From positions 1,302,001 through 1,366,000 of the forward strand of contig JACZZP010000014.1 of assembly GCA_015183035.1 (NCBI GenBank): a DNA stretch of 64,000 nt, in the 5' to 3' direction. Source of the stretch: Meloidogyne chitwoodi (Eukaryota; Nematoda; Chromadorea; Rhabditida; Meloidogynidae). The translations under genes and the position numbers were made by a program. The stretch's first letter is position 1. Each line of letters opens with the position of its first letter. The notes below the pieces were generated by a model. That model saw nothing but the letters and a program-made list of their open reading frames with translations. It was not told where the DNA came from and made no database searches. Shown in pieces: positions 44,019 to 55,221 of this stretch.

Positions 44019-45021
44019 ATGATAGAATTAATTATTAAAGAAAATAAAATAATACAAAAAAAATCACAACAAGGACATTCGTCAATTTTATTTCCTTATT
44101 CTTCATCATATAAAATTTATTGGAGCAAAAAGTAAGTAAAATATTTAGTTTTAACTTCTTTAAAAATATCATAAAATAATTTTAATAATTTTAATTTTGC
44201 CTGAAAATTTTTTAAATTCCTTAAAATTATTTTTTCTTTTTTATTTATTTATTCCCCTTTTGAAAAAAAATTAAGAGGGCAACCTTATTAAATTCAACCA
44301 GCTTTTATTCTTTCTTTTAATAAATTAGGTTAGAAGGTCATTTTGAAATTAGGTTAGTAAATACAAAAGAAAGAAGAAAAAAAGAATAGTTACTTAATAA
44401 TTTTTATTAAAAATTTTAATTTTAATTAAATTTAAATTTTTTTTAAAGTTTTCTACAAATATTTTTCTTCATAATATTATTTTTTGAAATTGTAGAAGGA
44501 ATAGAGGAATCATTAAATGAACAACAAAGTAAAATAATTGAAGATAATTTTGATCAGAAAATAATAAATAAAGTATAATTTAATTTTTTCTCCAAAATAG
44601 TTTAATTAATCACTAATTTTTCATTAAAATGCATATGAGAGAATTATTTTCATTTTCTAAAAAAAAAACTTCGTAAGATAAAACATATTAAGAAAAAATT
44701 AAATTTGAAAAAATCTTTTTTATTTTCTCATTGACCTTGTCTTCACAAACAAATTATTTAAAAAAATTAATTTATTTATTTATTTAGTATAATAATCATC
44801 ATTATCATCATCATCGTAATATTTTTCACAAAAAACATTTAAATATTCTTCATGAAAAACATCACAATAATCAAAAAAAGAATCATAAAAGGAGAAGTCT
44901 TCAACAAAAAAATAAAAAAGAAAATAATAATATTGAAATTATATCTACTAATACATCATTAATTAATACTAGAAGACCAAGGCGTTTATTTATTAAAAAA
45001 CCTTTTTGGCCTTGGCCTTAA
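44019..45021 (+). CDS. Uncharacterised small His/Lys-rich protein with hydrophobic segment
   Basis: Three exons found by phase-matching: 44019-44131, 44449-44572 and 44788-45021, giving 156 residues and TAA at 45019. GT donors and AG acceptors agree at phases 2 and 0. Exon 1 is MIELIIKENKIIQKKSQQGH...YWSK. Exon 2 opens with a strongly hydrophobic run (FLQIFFFIILFFEIVEG) that could be a signal anchor or a late signal peptide. Exon 3 starts NNHHYHHHRNIFHKKHLNIL, continues very basic (NHKRRSLQQKNKKENNN) and ends TRRPRRLFIKKPFWPWP. The dibasic sites and the Pro/Trp end suggest a secreted, processed peptide or an extracellular metal-binding protein. No family recognised. The simple composition means a chance frame cannot be excluded. 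Confidence 0.5.
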
Positions 45022-45352
45022 AAATATTTACAATATTTATTTATTTTAATTAATAGATAGAGAAATATTTAAAATATTTTTTTATTAAAATAAATAAATA
45101 TAAAATTAAGTCAACAAAAAGATCAGAAATTAAAAAATATTTTTTTTTGAAAATATTCAAATACTTTTAATTCAAGCAAAAAAAAATAAGAAAAAAAGAT
45201 AAGAAATGTCTGATCTTTTGGTTGATTTTAATTTAATAATTATTTATTTATTATTTCTCTCCCAGAATACATAATTTTATTTTTTTTAAAAGATCTCTTT
45301 TTTATTAAAAATTTTTAATTATTATTATTTAACTATAATAAATTTTCTTATA
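45022..45352. other. Short AT-rich spacer
   Basis: 331 bp between the convergent ends of the His-rich gene (+) and EMC8/9 (-). No feature beyond A/T tracts. Confidence 0.4.
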
Positions 45353-46085
45353 TTAAAAATTGTTATTTTGAATATATAAAATCTTTTCATTTAAATCACT
45401 ATTAAAAAAGTCAAAAATTAGTGGCTCATCTAAATGATTTTCAAAGTCTGCAATATTTTTATGTAATTTATTTTGAACAGCCAAAGAAGCTAAAGAAACT
45501 GTTTCATCCGAATTATTAAGAGAATATGGAACTTCCTTCCATTTTTGAGAACTAAAAAAATTAAAAAATAATTAAAAAAATATTTTAAACCTTTCTTGAT
45601 AATAAGCACGAAGACATGGAGATATAGCATTTAAAGAAAGCTTAGAATTGTCTAATTGTAAAACTATTGGATTATTAAGTTTATCTGAAGCAATTCTCAT
45701 CCATTGTTCATCCAAACTTTAAAAAACAATATTTATTAATTTTAAATAAATCTTTTTATTTAAAATAAAATTAAAAACCTGTTATTTGTAAAAATATTAT
45801 TTGCATAATAAAGCCCAACAATTTCCAAATGCCCTTCACGACAATAAGCATCCAAATGAATAAACAATATTTCTAAAGGAGGGACAACTAATGCAGAATG
45901 CAATGCTGGAATAACATCCAAAACATCTATTCCTTCAGAACTACTTTTCCCGAGCAAAATTCCTCTTTAAAAAAATTATAAAATATTTTTTATTCTAAAA
46001 TTTACTTAATTTGACAATGCGGATATTTAATTGCATGCAAAATTACTTTACAATAAGAAATTGAAGAAATATTTATTTTTTCCAT
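45353..46085 (-). CDS. ER membrane protein complex subunit 8/9 (EMC8/9)
   Basis: Cytosolic, MPN-like (inactive) subunit of the ER membrane complex that inserts tail-anchored and polytopic membrane proteins. It starts MEKINISSISYCKVILHAIK at 46085. Next come GILLGKSSSEGIDVLDVIPA, FIHLDAYCREGHLEIVGLYY and IASDKLNNPIVLQLDNSKL. It ends FENHLDEPLIFDFFNSDLNE...YIQNNNF with TAA at 45353. Four or five exons, phases consistent. The YC-K-I-x-H-A-x-KYPH opening, LLG and the VGxYxAN motif are diagnostic of the UPF0172/EMC8-9 family; the nematode single copy cannot be split into 8 or 9. The start lies 179 nt downstream of the SNAPC3 stop on the same strand, suggesting the second cistron of an operon. Confidence 0.88.
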
Positions 46086-46264
46086 CCAATGTTTAAACTA
46101 TGTCTCTCTTAAAAATTTTATATTTTTGCTATTAATGAATTATAATATTATGTAAAATAAAAAATAATATAAAAACGATTTAAAGCATATTTCAAAAAAA
46201 ATAAAATTTTAATAAATTTATTTGAGATCATCACAAATTAATAAATTAACAAAAAAGAATACAA
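46086..46264 (-). promoter_or_regulatory. Operon-type spacer SNAPC3 / EMC8-9
   Basis: 179 nt of AT-rich sequence between the SNAPC3 stop and the EMC8/9 start, same strand. The size is typical of nematode operons. Inference only. Confidence 0.45.
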
Positions 46265-47763
46265 TTATTCAGTTCCAGCATGATTTAAATAATGATATGC
46301 TTTAAAATTCCCAATTCTTTGTCCATTATCATAATGAAAAGCAGTAAAACATTTTGAACAGAAAAATGCAGGAGAATTTGGCACTCTATCACTTTCAGTA
46401 ACAACAAAACTAGCAATCTCGTCACTACACGCACAACAAAGTTTTTGTGAAGTTATGTCAAAGAGGCGAATTGGATAATCTTGAATACGCTGAACATCTC
46501 CTGGACTTAACAAACGCAAATCAGTGAACAATAACCTTAAGAAAATAAAAAGTCATTTTTATTTAATAAAGGTCATAAGAAGAATAAATAATTTAAAAAA
46601 TTAAAAAAAAATACAAATGTTCACAAAATCCCTGATGAAGATAAAGATAAGGTTGTCCAAGCCTCAATTTAAGATCGAGAATACAAACACCAGCCATATC
46701 CTTCACATAAAAGTCATCAAAATCCTTCTTTTTTCTTGTCATAAATTCCCTTATTGGTCTAATAGTTAAAAAAATAATTTTATTTTCAAAATATTAAAAT
46801 ATACTCGCTAATATCAATAGAATTCGCATTCCTTTTGTCAATATAAAATGTATCGTGGATAAAAATGAAACTTGATGGAAATTTGTGCTAAAATATGTTA
46901 ATAATTTTATTGGAAAAATAAACGAAAAATACATCAAAATAACATTCAGGATCGGGTGGAACAACTTCAAAATCCTCATAATTTGACCAGAAGTCGGAAG
47001 CACAAAATATTTTTTCACGAAGTTTGACGAGTTGCATATTCCCACGAACAAGAAATTTAACTTCAGTGCGATTCTAAATTAATGAAGTTGAAAATAAAAT
47101 TTTAAAATCAAAATACTTTAAGTGAATCTTGCGTTTCTGGAGTTCGATTATAAGGCTTTAATAAATGAACAGTACAGACAATGTCTTTATCAAAATTGGA
47201 GTTGTGTGGAGTGTAATACCGTCTTAATTCCTAGAACATTGTTTTATAAATAATTAATTAGTAAAACCTGTTCTCTATATTTAAAATATTTTCCATTCCT
47301 TACAATAGCATTTTTGGTAGCACTCGTTTTATTTGTACGTCGAATATCATGAAGTACTCTAAAATAAGAAATTTCTTATTAAAATAAATTTAATATACTT
47401 ATGTGTCATAAGTTTACTGTCCTTTGGAGGAAAAGTTATTTCGTATTCATCCATTGGACTATCCTCCAAAACTTGAGTCAAAAATCCACTTAAAATAATT
47501 TTATCAAAAACACATTAAATTAAATCTTACTTACTCAGCATTTTCAATGACAGAATTTGATTCTTCAGATGTTAAGCCTCGTGAAGCCAAAAACTGACGA
47601 AAAATATCTCGCGAATCTTGTTCATCATTTGCATCATCTTTAAGAAAAAAGTTGCGCAAACGATCATTACGTAGAGTTGCTTCACTTAAAAACTTTTTCA
47701 GATCAACAACAGGTGAAATAAAATGTCTTTCGTCACTACGAAATAAACGATCCAATGACATTG
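46265..47763 (-). CDS. snRNA-activating protein complex subunit 3 (SNAPC3)
   Basis: DNA-binding subunit of the SNAPc/PBP factor that recognises the proximal sequence element of snRNA (and in nematodes SL RNA) promoters. It starts MSLDRLFRSDERHFISPVVD at 47763, behind a TTTTATCAG acceptor. Middle exons read MTRKKKDDFDEFYVKDMAGV, CILDLKLRLGQPYLYLHQGF and FPSSFIFIHDTFYIDKRNAN. The C-terminus has the family zinc-binding pattern: SQKLCCACSDEIASFVVTES, then PAFFCSKCFTAFHYDNGQRI, and ends AYHYLNHAGTE. About seven exons. Assignment rests on the C-terminal Cys pattern and the YLYLHQGxCEH motif. Confidence 0.9.
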
Positions 47764-48887
47764 AAATATTCAAAGCTGATAAAAATTGATATATTAAAAA
47801 GTTAAAATAGGTTAATTGGATCGCAAAAGGCCAACTCGATCTTTTTCTCTTGCCTTTCTTATAAATTTTAAAAATTTGAAAAAATTCTGAATAATAAGGC
47901 ATTTACCAAAATCTGACACTAAAAAATTCAAACTTAAAAACAAAATTATGCTTGGACTCAACTTGCGGGACTCAAAATTTAACCGAATCTAATTATTGCC
48001 CACTTTGTCGCTGAAAAATCAGTTTCGCAGTGAGTGCTGACAGACCATTTAGTCCAATACTGGCCTTAAGTCTATTTTGTCCATCACATTTTGTCTAAAA
48101 CCCAAGGGTATTGGACTGAAAACTTGTGCAAAAATATTAGAGTCTCAAATAGTTTGAGATATTCTACGCCTTAATTTAATTAAAATCTCTAATTTCTACA
48201 AAAATGATGTATATCCTGAGTAATAAAGCCTGATAATTCAACAATATGTTCCTGTGGTGTAATTCAATCGAGAAATTGAGGTAATAGAGATTCGGCGCTG
48301 TGTATGAAGGTATAGTGGAGCAAAGCATGAAAAATGTCAATTCATCACATTTTTACACTCAGATAGAGCAGTGTAGTGAACGTATGAGATAATTTACATA
48401 CAGATCTATCCATTAGCTACATTCTTTCAAAACGACCCAGTACTTACACATTACATATCGCCTTGTGAACTCAAACTGACAAAAAATGATCTGAGACTCA
48501 AATGTGAATAATTTGAAGAAAAATTTTTTTCTAAATTTATGCCTGACCATTTCGTCCACTGGTATTTTGTACAAATCTAATCCTTTTGTTGCCAGTACCT
48601 TTTGTCTCCAAAACCTAATGAAGCCTAAACCTTGAGGTTCTGCTTAAAAGCGAAGGAATGTGGATATTGAGAGAGCGGGAAAAAGAAGAAGTGTAAAAAT
48701 TAGAGAGAATGATGAGAGCATTTTGTTTTTTGCAGACAGTTAGATTTCCCGTTTAACCCGCCGTGGTTTCTCTAATTTTCCAAAAACAACACTCGTAGAT
48801 TCAACATCTTTTGAAATTATCTGTATTTTATTAAAGCAATCTAATATGTATGTTTATTTTTTAATTTTCAGACTAAATAAAGATTAA
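47764..48887. other. Divergent intergenic region SNAPC3 / ALG7 with dispersed-repeat remnants
   Basis: Holds promoters of both flanking genes. Two related 70 bp blocks, GACCATTTAGTCCAATACTGG (from 48043) and GACCATTTCGTCCACTGG (from 48545), both continue to TTTTGTCTNNAAAACC-type ends. They lie in direct orientation about 500 bp apart. The first block also has an inverted pair AGTCCAATAC (48051) / GTATTGGACT (48108). This looks like the edges of an old non-autonomous transposon. A TTTTCAG acceptor near 48865-48871 precedes the ALG7 ATG. Confidence 0.5.
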
Positions 48888-50636
48888 ATGTTCTGGCGTG
48901 CATTGATTGTCTTATTTATAAATAGTTTGATGAGTTTATTAGCTGGTTTAGCAAGTTATCATTTTATGTTGCAATATTTGCCTATATTTATTCAACGTAA
49001 ACTTTATGGTTTTGATCAATGTAAGGTATGAAAATTATTTTTTTCTTATAATAGAAAATATAAAAATAATTCTTGTTAGATAGAAAAAAAGCCAATACCA
49101 GAACCTATTGGTGTTATTGCTGCAGCATTTTATTTAATTTTTCTTTTTACATTTATCCCTTTACCTTTTTATGATTTAATAAATCAAAGGGCAATATTCA
49201 CTGGAGAAAATGGATTGTCAAATATTGAATGGCATTTATTTATCCTTTTAATATTTAATTAAAATAATTTTCATTTAAGTGATAATTCTTCATTAATTAA
49301 TTTACTGTCTCTTTTGGCCGGACTTGTAAGCATATGCACAGCTGTTTTATTAGGATTTGCCGATGATATTCTTGATTTACGTTGGCGCCACAAACTTATT
49401 TTTCCAACTCTTTCTTCAATGCCTCTTCTTTTGGTTTATCTTCTTTCAAGTACATTTTAAGTAATTAAATTCTGATTAAATTAAAATAATTTTTTAAGAA
49501 AATTCAACTGCTGTTCTATTGCCAAAATTTTTACAAAAATACTTAGGAGGAGTAAGTTTTTTGGATATTGGCTTATTTTATTATATTTACATGGTTTCTT
49601 TGGTTATTTTCTGTACTAATGCAATTAATATAATCGCTGGAATTAATGGAGTTGAAGTTGGACAGTCGTTAGTGATTGCAACTAGCATTGCACTTTTTAA
49701 CACAATACAGGTTGTTTAGTTATTTTTAACATCTTTCTTCAACTATTCTAATTTTAAAGTCTAATGAGGTCCTTTTTTATAGAATATATAAGTAGGGCTA
49801 ATTTCCCAAAAATTTCTTAATATTCTTGGATAATTTTTTTCTTTCTTTTAGGTTGTCCGTTCAGTAGATTCAATACAATTGTGGCATCATGTCCTTTCTC
49901 TTTGCTTTGTTCTTCCTTTTATTGGAACTTCAACCGCTTTATTTATTATTAATAAGTACCCAGCTAAAGCCTTCGTTGGAGATACTTATTGTTATTGGGC
50001 TGGGATGACAATTGCTGTTTCTGCTCTAACTGGCCGATTTTCCAAAACTCTGTTACTTTTTCTTCTTCCACAAGTATTTTTATATTTATGTTAAATTTTC
50101 AAATTAAATTTATTTTAGATAATAAATTTCATTTTTTCTTGTCCTCAACTCTTCAAGTTCATTCCTTGTCCTCGTCATCGACTACCACGACTAAATTCGG
50201 ATGGAAAGTTAGAAATGAGTATGGTAGAATTTCAACTTCACAAATTACCCAAAATTGGAATATTTTGTTTTCGAGTACTTGAAATAACTAGGCTTATTCA
50301 TTTTGAGGAAATAAGCAAAGATGGGGAAAGGTATTATTTTTCTATAATCAGAGAAAATTAGGCAAAACCTCTCGAATTAAGAAAAAATTCAGGAAAGCTG
50401 GAGGAAATTTATAATAAATCCAAAAAATTCCCAAGTACAAGACATACTTATATAAATTTTTTAGTTGGATATCAATGAATAACCTCACAATTCTCAACCT
50501 AATATTAAAATTCAATGGACCTCTATTTGAATGGGAATTGACTAATCGATTTATTATTTTGCAAATTTTATGTTCTGTATTTGCTTTCTTTTGCCGATTT
50601 TGCCTTGCCAGAATTTTTTATGATGAAGTTAATTAA
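48888..50636 (+). CDS. algn-7: UDP-GlcNAc:dolichyl-phosphate GlcNAc-1-phosphotransferase (ALG7/DPAGT1)
   Basis: Multi-pass ER enzyme for the first step of N-glycan precursor synthesis, the target of tunicamycin. It starts [20 protein letters not shown]. Hallmarks in order: [20 protein letters not shown], the Asp-rich motif [57 protein letters not shown] and the cytosolic loop [20 protein letters not shown]. The last exon ([20 protein letters not shown]) ends [14 protein letters not shown] at 50634. The final splice joins GES/WISMNN with an AG-T codon across the junction. About eight exons. Length and all motifs fit; nothing is missing. The gene converges on the cohesin gene 187 bp away. Symbol by analogy with C. 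elegans. Confidence 0.94.
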
Positions 50637-50823
50637 AAATAAAACTTATAAATAGTGCTTAATTTACTTATATTATTATTGTTAATATATGCATAAGCTT
50701 TAAAATAAAAAAAAGTTTTATTAAAAACAAGTTAATTTATTTTTAAGTACAAAATAAAATCTTAATTTGAATTAAGTATTGGAGTATCGTTTAAAAAAAC
50801 TTAAGATTTATATATAAAAAGAA

Positions 50824-53180
50824 TCAAACTGGGAGTTTCATTGTTTCTTGCAATCTTGGCCCTGCTGAGATTTCTATTGATCCATAGGGCTCCTCTTGTC
50901 CAATTTCTATTGCTTGCCATTTTTTAAGTTCTAATAAAGCGTAGAATTTCTGTGCAGCTGTTCTTCGTGTTGATCCCTTTGTTAATAAATCATCGAAGGT
51001 AATCTTTAATAAATAAATAAAATATTAGGATAAGAATGAAGTAATTCCTTAGATTAAGAAAAATCAGAGTTTCCAAAGAAAATTTTATATTAACTCCATA
51101 AATTCTCAAGCAATAAATTACCTTATTTTCGCTATTTGAACGTATTTTGGTTGCAATTGCTTGTAGAATATTTTTTGTCCTACGAGTAAACTGCTCTTCT
51201 TCAACTTCATCTTCTTCTTTCTAAAAGTTATATAGAAAATTAATATATTCTAAATAAATAAACAAACATCAATTCTGGAACGCCTCTTTTCTTTTTTTTC
51301 AAAAGGTGGTGGAGAAATTAATGTTTCAGGAACAGTTGACACTTCTGTTTCTATTTCAGGCTCTGGAACTAAATTCTCATTGGCTTCAACAACTGGTGCA
51401 CTTTCAGGTCGATCCTATTTTTATTTTTATATAAATTTAAATTCAAATTATTTTCAAACCTCCACTCGAGCTTCTTCCTCAATTGCTTCAGACAATTCCA
51501 AATCCCGATGTAAATCGTTAGTGACAGTAATATCCATAGGATCAACAGCATGAAGTTCCAAATGTGACTGGTATATCTTAAAAGTTAAAAAAATTATTTT
51601 TCCATTCTCTACTTTATTTTTGTCAGTAGATAAATTAAAAACATATAAAGGCCTAACTAACCCAAAAAATTTTTTATAGAAAAAATAAGACTAACGCGAA
51701 TTATCTGCGGATCTAAAATCCATTCTGCACAGCTAGGCATCATTAATATCTTTTCAAGTTGACAGTTTTCGCGAAGACGCATTAATTGCTTAGTTGGGGG
51801 TGCCAAATCAAGAGGATGAAGTGTTGCACTGAAAGTAGAGGTTAGATTATTTTTACAAAATTATTACAAAAATACCTGTAGTCAGCCATGTTAGCCTTCA
51901 TTTCCTCTCCTGTAATGGTCTTCTGCTCGTCAATGATCAATTTTCGCTTTCGTTTGTGGCGCATTCGTTCATGGTATGGTTGTTGTTCGATTGGCTCAAG
52001 TTGAAAACTGAGTTCATTGCTGGGTACTTGTTGCATTTCTCCAATATCCATGGGATGTTCTTCGATGTCATCTCCTGCTCCTGGAGCCATTGGAGTAGCT
52101 GCCGCTTGATTGTTAAGTTCTAATTCTCTAAAAAAGAATAAAAAAGAATTAAATTTTTTTGTTAACCTTCCCAAGTCGGATGTATTGAAAAACAAGTCCA
52201 AATCCTCAGCCGTGCCAAAATCATTCAAATCATTGTTAAAAAGTTCAAATCCTTCCTTATCCTTTTGTGGTGCTCCATCCTCTCTAAGAAGACTTTGATC
52301 TCGAGGAACCAGAAAACTTTCGCCAGGTGCTCCTACAGAGTTGCGAGATTCTCGTCGTTGCTGTTCCATTTCCTCTTCCATTTCTTCAAAAATGCTTCTC
52401 GAACGAGCTCGTCTTATATTGTCCCGTTCACCAAAATCGTCAAGCTTAATCCGTTAAGTAAAAAAAATAAAAAAATTAATATAGTTTCCTTCCAAATCTA
52501 TGGTAATGAAAACTGGGCCCTTTTATTTTTTCTGTATTTCCTCTTTTTCAGCAAAAATAATTTTAAAAAGAATGAAAGGAACATACTCCTTCACCATCTG
52601 TATTCGCAACAAAGTCAAGGCCTCTGTTGTAAGCATTTGGTCTTTCTTCGCGGAGCGTAATATCATCAATTCGACTCTGGTTCGCTTGAAATTCGCCGAG
52701 AGGACCAAGATCAAAATCATTGATTTCTGGGATATTATCATAAAAATCAGTAATCACCTAATAATAATAAATTTAATTTAAAAATAAACAAAAAAATACC
52801 TCAGGAATATCAGTACTTCCCATACGATCTTCTCGGTCGCGAAGAGCGAGGTCACAAGTGCCTCCATGTTTGAAAGTCATTTTCAGTTTAATAAATGCTT
52901 CATTACAGTCAGCTAGAACATATTTTGCCTTTCGAGAATAAATTCTAACAATTCCAAGAAGCAAATGCCCAGTTGTACGCAAAGAAAGTTTCACCTAATT
53001 TATTTTTTAATCAAAATTAAATCTTATCAAAAAAACCTTAGGTTGAATAATCTCTGCAACAGCATCCTGAACATTTGTCTCATATATTTGGGCTTTTGAT
53101 AACTTCTTCTCCCAATGTGCAGCCAGCCATATTTTAGCAAGCGGCCCCTTCTTAGATAATACAAATTGTGCATAAAACAT
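50824..53180 (-). CDS. RAD21/SCC1-type cohesin kleisin
   Basis: Kleisin subunit closing the cohesin ring; cut by separase at anaphase. The N-terminal Rad21/Rec8 domain starts [20 protein letters not shown] and continues [20 protein letters not shown] and [20 protein letters not shown]. The long acidic linker includes [40 protein letters not shown] and a basic patch [15 protein letters not shown]. The C-terminal winged helix reads [40 protein letters not shown] and [20 protein letters not shown]. It ends TMKLPV with TGA at 50824. About nine exons. C. elegans has several paralogues (scc-1, coh-1, coh-3/4, rec-8). This one is the mitotic RAD21 type by its C-terminus, but the exact paralogue is not decided. 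Confidence 0.92.
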
Positions 53181-54430
53181 GATTTTTCAAATGTTAAAAA
53201 ATATCTTTATTGATGAAGATAGTAAAAAGATAGTAATAATTATATTATAAAAAGGTAGAATATGAATCTAAAAAATAATAATACAACTTTAAAATTAATA
53301 AAAACAGTGCAAAGCCAAAACAAAACCTAAATGAAAAAAATCTAATCTAAAAAATGGACCTGTACATTTGGTCGAACAAATTGCACGACATTTCGCTCTA
53401 CGGCAAAAAAACTACATTTCGTTTACCCGAGGCCACGATTTTTTGCCGTTGGGACGAAATGTCGTGCAATTTCTGTCGACGAAAGGTCTGAGCACGAAAA
53501 AAATCCGTCTCGCGTTAAATCAAAAACAAGAATTTCACTCTTTCACACTGTCTCTCTTCATATTGGATAAGATGTCATATTTCAGAATGTCAATTTAATT
53601 AAATATTCAACTAAATTCTAAATTTTAAACATCATGTTACAGTATATGTATAAAAAATAAAATAACTTTAAAATTCTTATCAATGTCTATTTGTTTTGGC
53701 ATCATTTTTTAACAAAATTAAAGACTTGCATTATATTTTAAAATTATAAAAGAAATAATAGTCCAATTATTGACTATGCACCAATATGTAAGCTAAACTG
53801 CGTCATGCAGATTTTTCTTTATTTTAGGAAAATAAAGACGAGAAAGGAAACAGAATAATTTTATTCTAAATAACAAGGTATGCAGAAAACAATTATGCTA
53901 ATTTATAAGCAAGTGTCTAGTCATTGATTTCAATGTTTATTTAAATAAATCCTACACTAAATATTAAAATTCTTATAAATATTCATAGATTATTCCTTCC
54001 GGTTTCCTCATAATAAAGGATCAATCATCACTTCCTTGTTTTCTAATTAACTGTTAAAAACAACATTTAATAGTTTTTCCCTATTTGGCATGTTAAAATT
54101 GCGGTAATATTGTCAAAAAAAGAATAAAACTGTCATAAACATATAAAGAAAACTAGATTAGATTCTTAAGCAATGAAAACCACTTCATACAGCTGTTAAA
54201 TGTGATGCCAGGAACGTCGTTTGCATTCTCATATTCATACCGGAAGTGTGTTTTAGGTGGGGATAAATGTGTGGCAATATTTGTATATGTAAAGATGATG
54301 GATGGACTCTACGAAACTCATTTTATCAATTTTCTCATTTCACAATGCATATTCTCTTAATGAATTTGCTGTCAACTTTTAAAACTTTTTTTATAATTAA
54401 ATATTAAATTTCAGTGTTAAGGAACACTTA
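53181..54430. other. Intergenic region between cohesin and neuropeptide genes
   Basis: 1.25 kb between divergent genes. Contains a GC-richer inverted repeat at 53367-53485 (listed separately). Near 54400 an AATTTCAG acceptor precedes the neuropeptide ATG by about 16 nt. No other gene seen. Confidence 0.5.
53367..53485. repeat. Fold-back inverted repeat (MITE or hairpin)
   Basis: AAATTGCACGACATTTCG (53378-53395) is matched exactly by its reverse complement CGAAATGTCGTGCAATTT (53455-53472). The pairing extends outward (TTTGGTCGAAC / GTCGACGAAA) and inward (ACGGCAAAAAA / TTTTTTGCCGT), giving arms of about 45 nt around a 28 nt loop. Its composition differs from the surroundings. It could be a small transposon relic; as RNA it would form a pre-miRNA-sized hairpin on either strand. 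Confidence 0.75.
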
Positions 54431-54753
54431 ATGTTTTATCAAAAAATATTATTGGCCGGTATTGGCCTTCTAATGTTATTTTCTTTATCTAAATGTGATT
54501 TTGGACATTTCAAAAATGTTTTAAATTCCCGACAATGGCGACAACTAGAAGATGATTTAAATAACTATAATAGACAGAATATAGCTGAACAAATTACAAA
54601 ATTAAGGTGGCATAATTTTTTGGTAAGAATTTGTCAAAATATATTCAAAAATTTAATTTTAAACATATTTAGATTGATCCAATACAATTTGGATCAGAAG
54701 CATCTAAAAGGAATATTGCAATCGGCAGAGGAGATGGATTTCGACCTGGATGA
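54431..54753 (+). CDS. nlp-46: NLP-46-type neuropeptide precursor
   Basis: Two exons, 54431-54622 and 54673-54753, encode a 90-residue prepropeptide. It has a clear signal peptide (KILLAGIGLLMLFSLSKC), a spacer (FGHFKNVLNSRQWRQLEDDL), then after the splice IDPIQFGSEASKR and the mature peptide NIAIGRGDGFRPG directly before TGA. KR is a prohormone-convertase site, and the terminal Gly would be converted to an amide on Pro. The mature sequence is the NLP-46 peptide known from nematodes, here with Phe where I recall Leu in C. elegans. Read without splicing, the first exon runs on into intron sequence and hides the peptide, so the spliced form is the real one. Single peptide copy per precursor. 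Confidence 0.9.
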
Positions 54754-55221
54754 AAAATTTTTACAAAAAAACTTCACCTCAGATCTGTTGTATTCACCAA
54801 AAATATATAAAATATTAAATCATATATATACATTTAAAAAAACAAGAAAATAAAGTTTGAATATCGTTTTAAAAATAGTCAAAATTTATTTTTTGAATTA
54901 TGGTTCTCAAAGGAGAGAACGCAATCATAGGCAGCTTAATTATCCTCTCCTTTTAAACTAATTTTTAATATAAAAATATATTTATCTTTTACCCGACATT
55001 CTTTTTGCTATAATTAAAATTTTTTAAGCAAGAAGAAGGCACATATGTAAATAATTATGAAAGAAATAAAAAAATATGAGCAAAAAAAAAAACAGGTCAG
55101 ATCAGAAAAGCAATAGGATGTATCCAAAATGAAGATATGACTAAAAATAAAAAATAATAAAATTATGTAAATATATATTTAATATAATTGCGTTGTTTTT
55201 TTAATTATTCCAAGTTTTTGG
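54754..55221. other. Spacer between convergent nlp-46 and SOS gene ends
   Basis: AT-rich. AATAAAG just after the unspliced stop (about 54850) may be the nlp-46 polyadenylation signal. No gene seen. Confidence 0.4.

Noticed and set aside
47766..47902. N-terminal extension of SNAPC3 starting MPYYSEFF
   Set aside because: It reads through a TTTTATCAG acceptor directly before MSLDRLF and looks like intron or leader sequence.
52265..52781. Plus-strand open frames across the cohesin gene
   Set aside because: They overlap conserved kleisin exons on the other strand and have no protein character.
54623..54853. Unspliced 140-residue form of the nlp-46 frame
   Set aside because: It reads through a GTAAGA donor and a TTTAG acceptor into AT-rich sequence and loses the KR-flanked amidated peptide.
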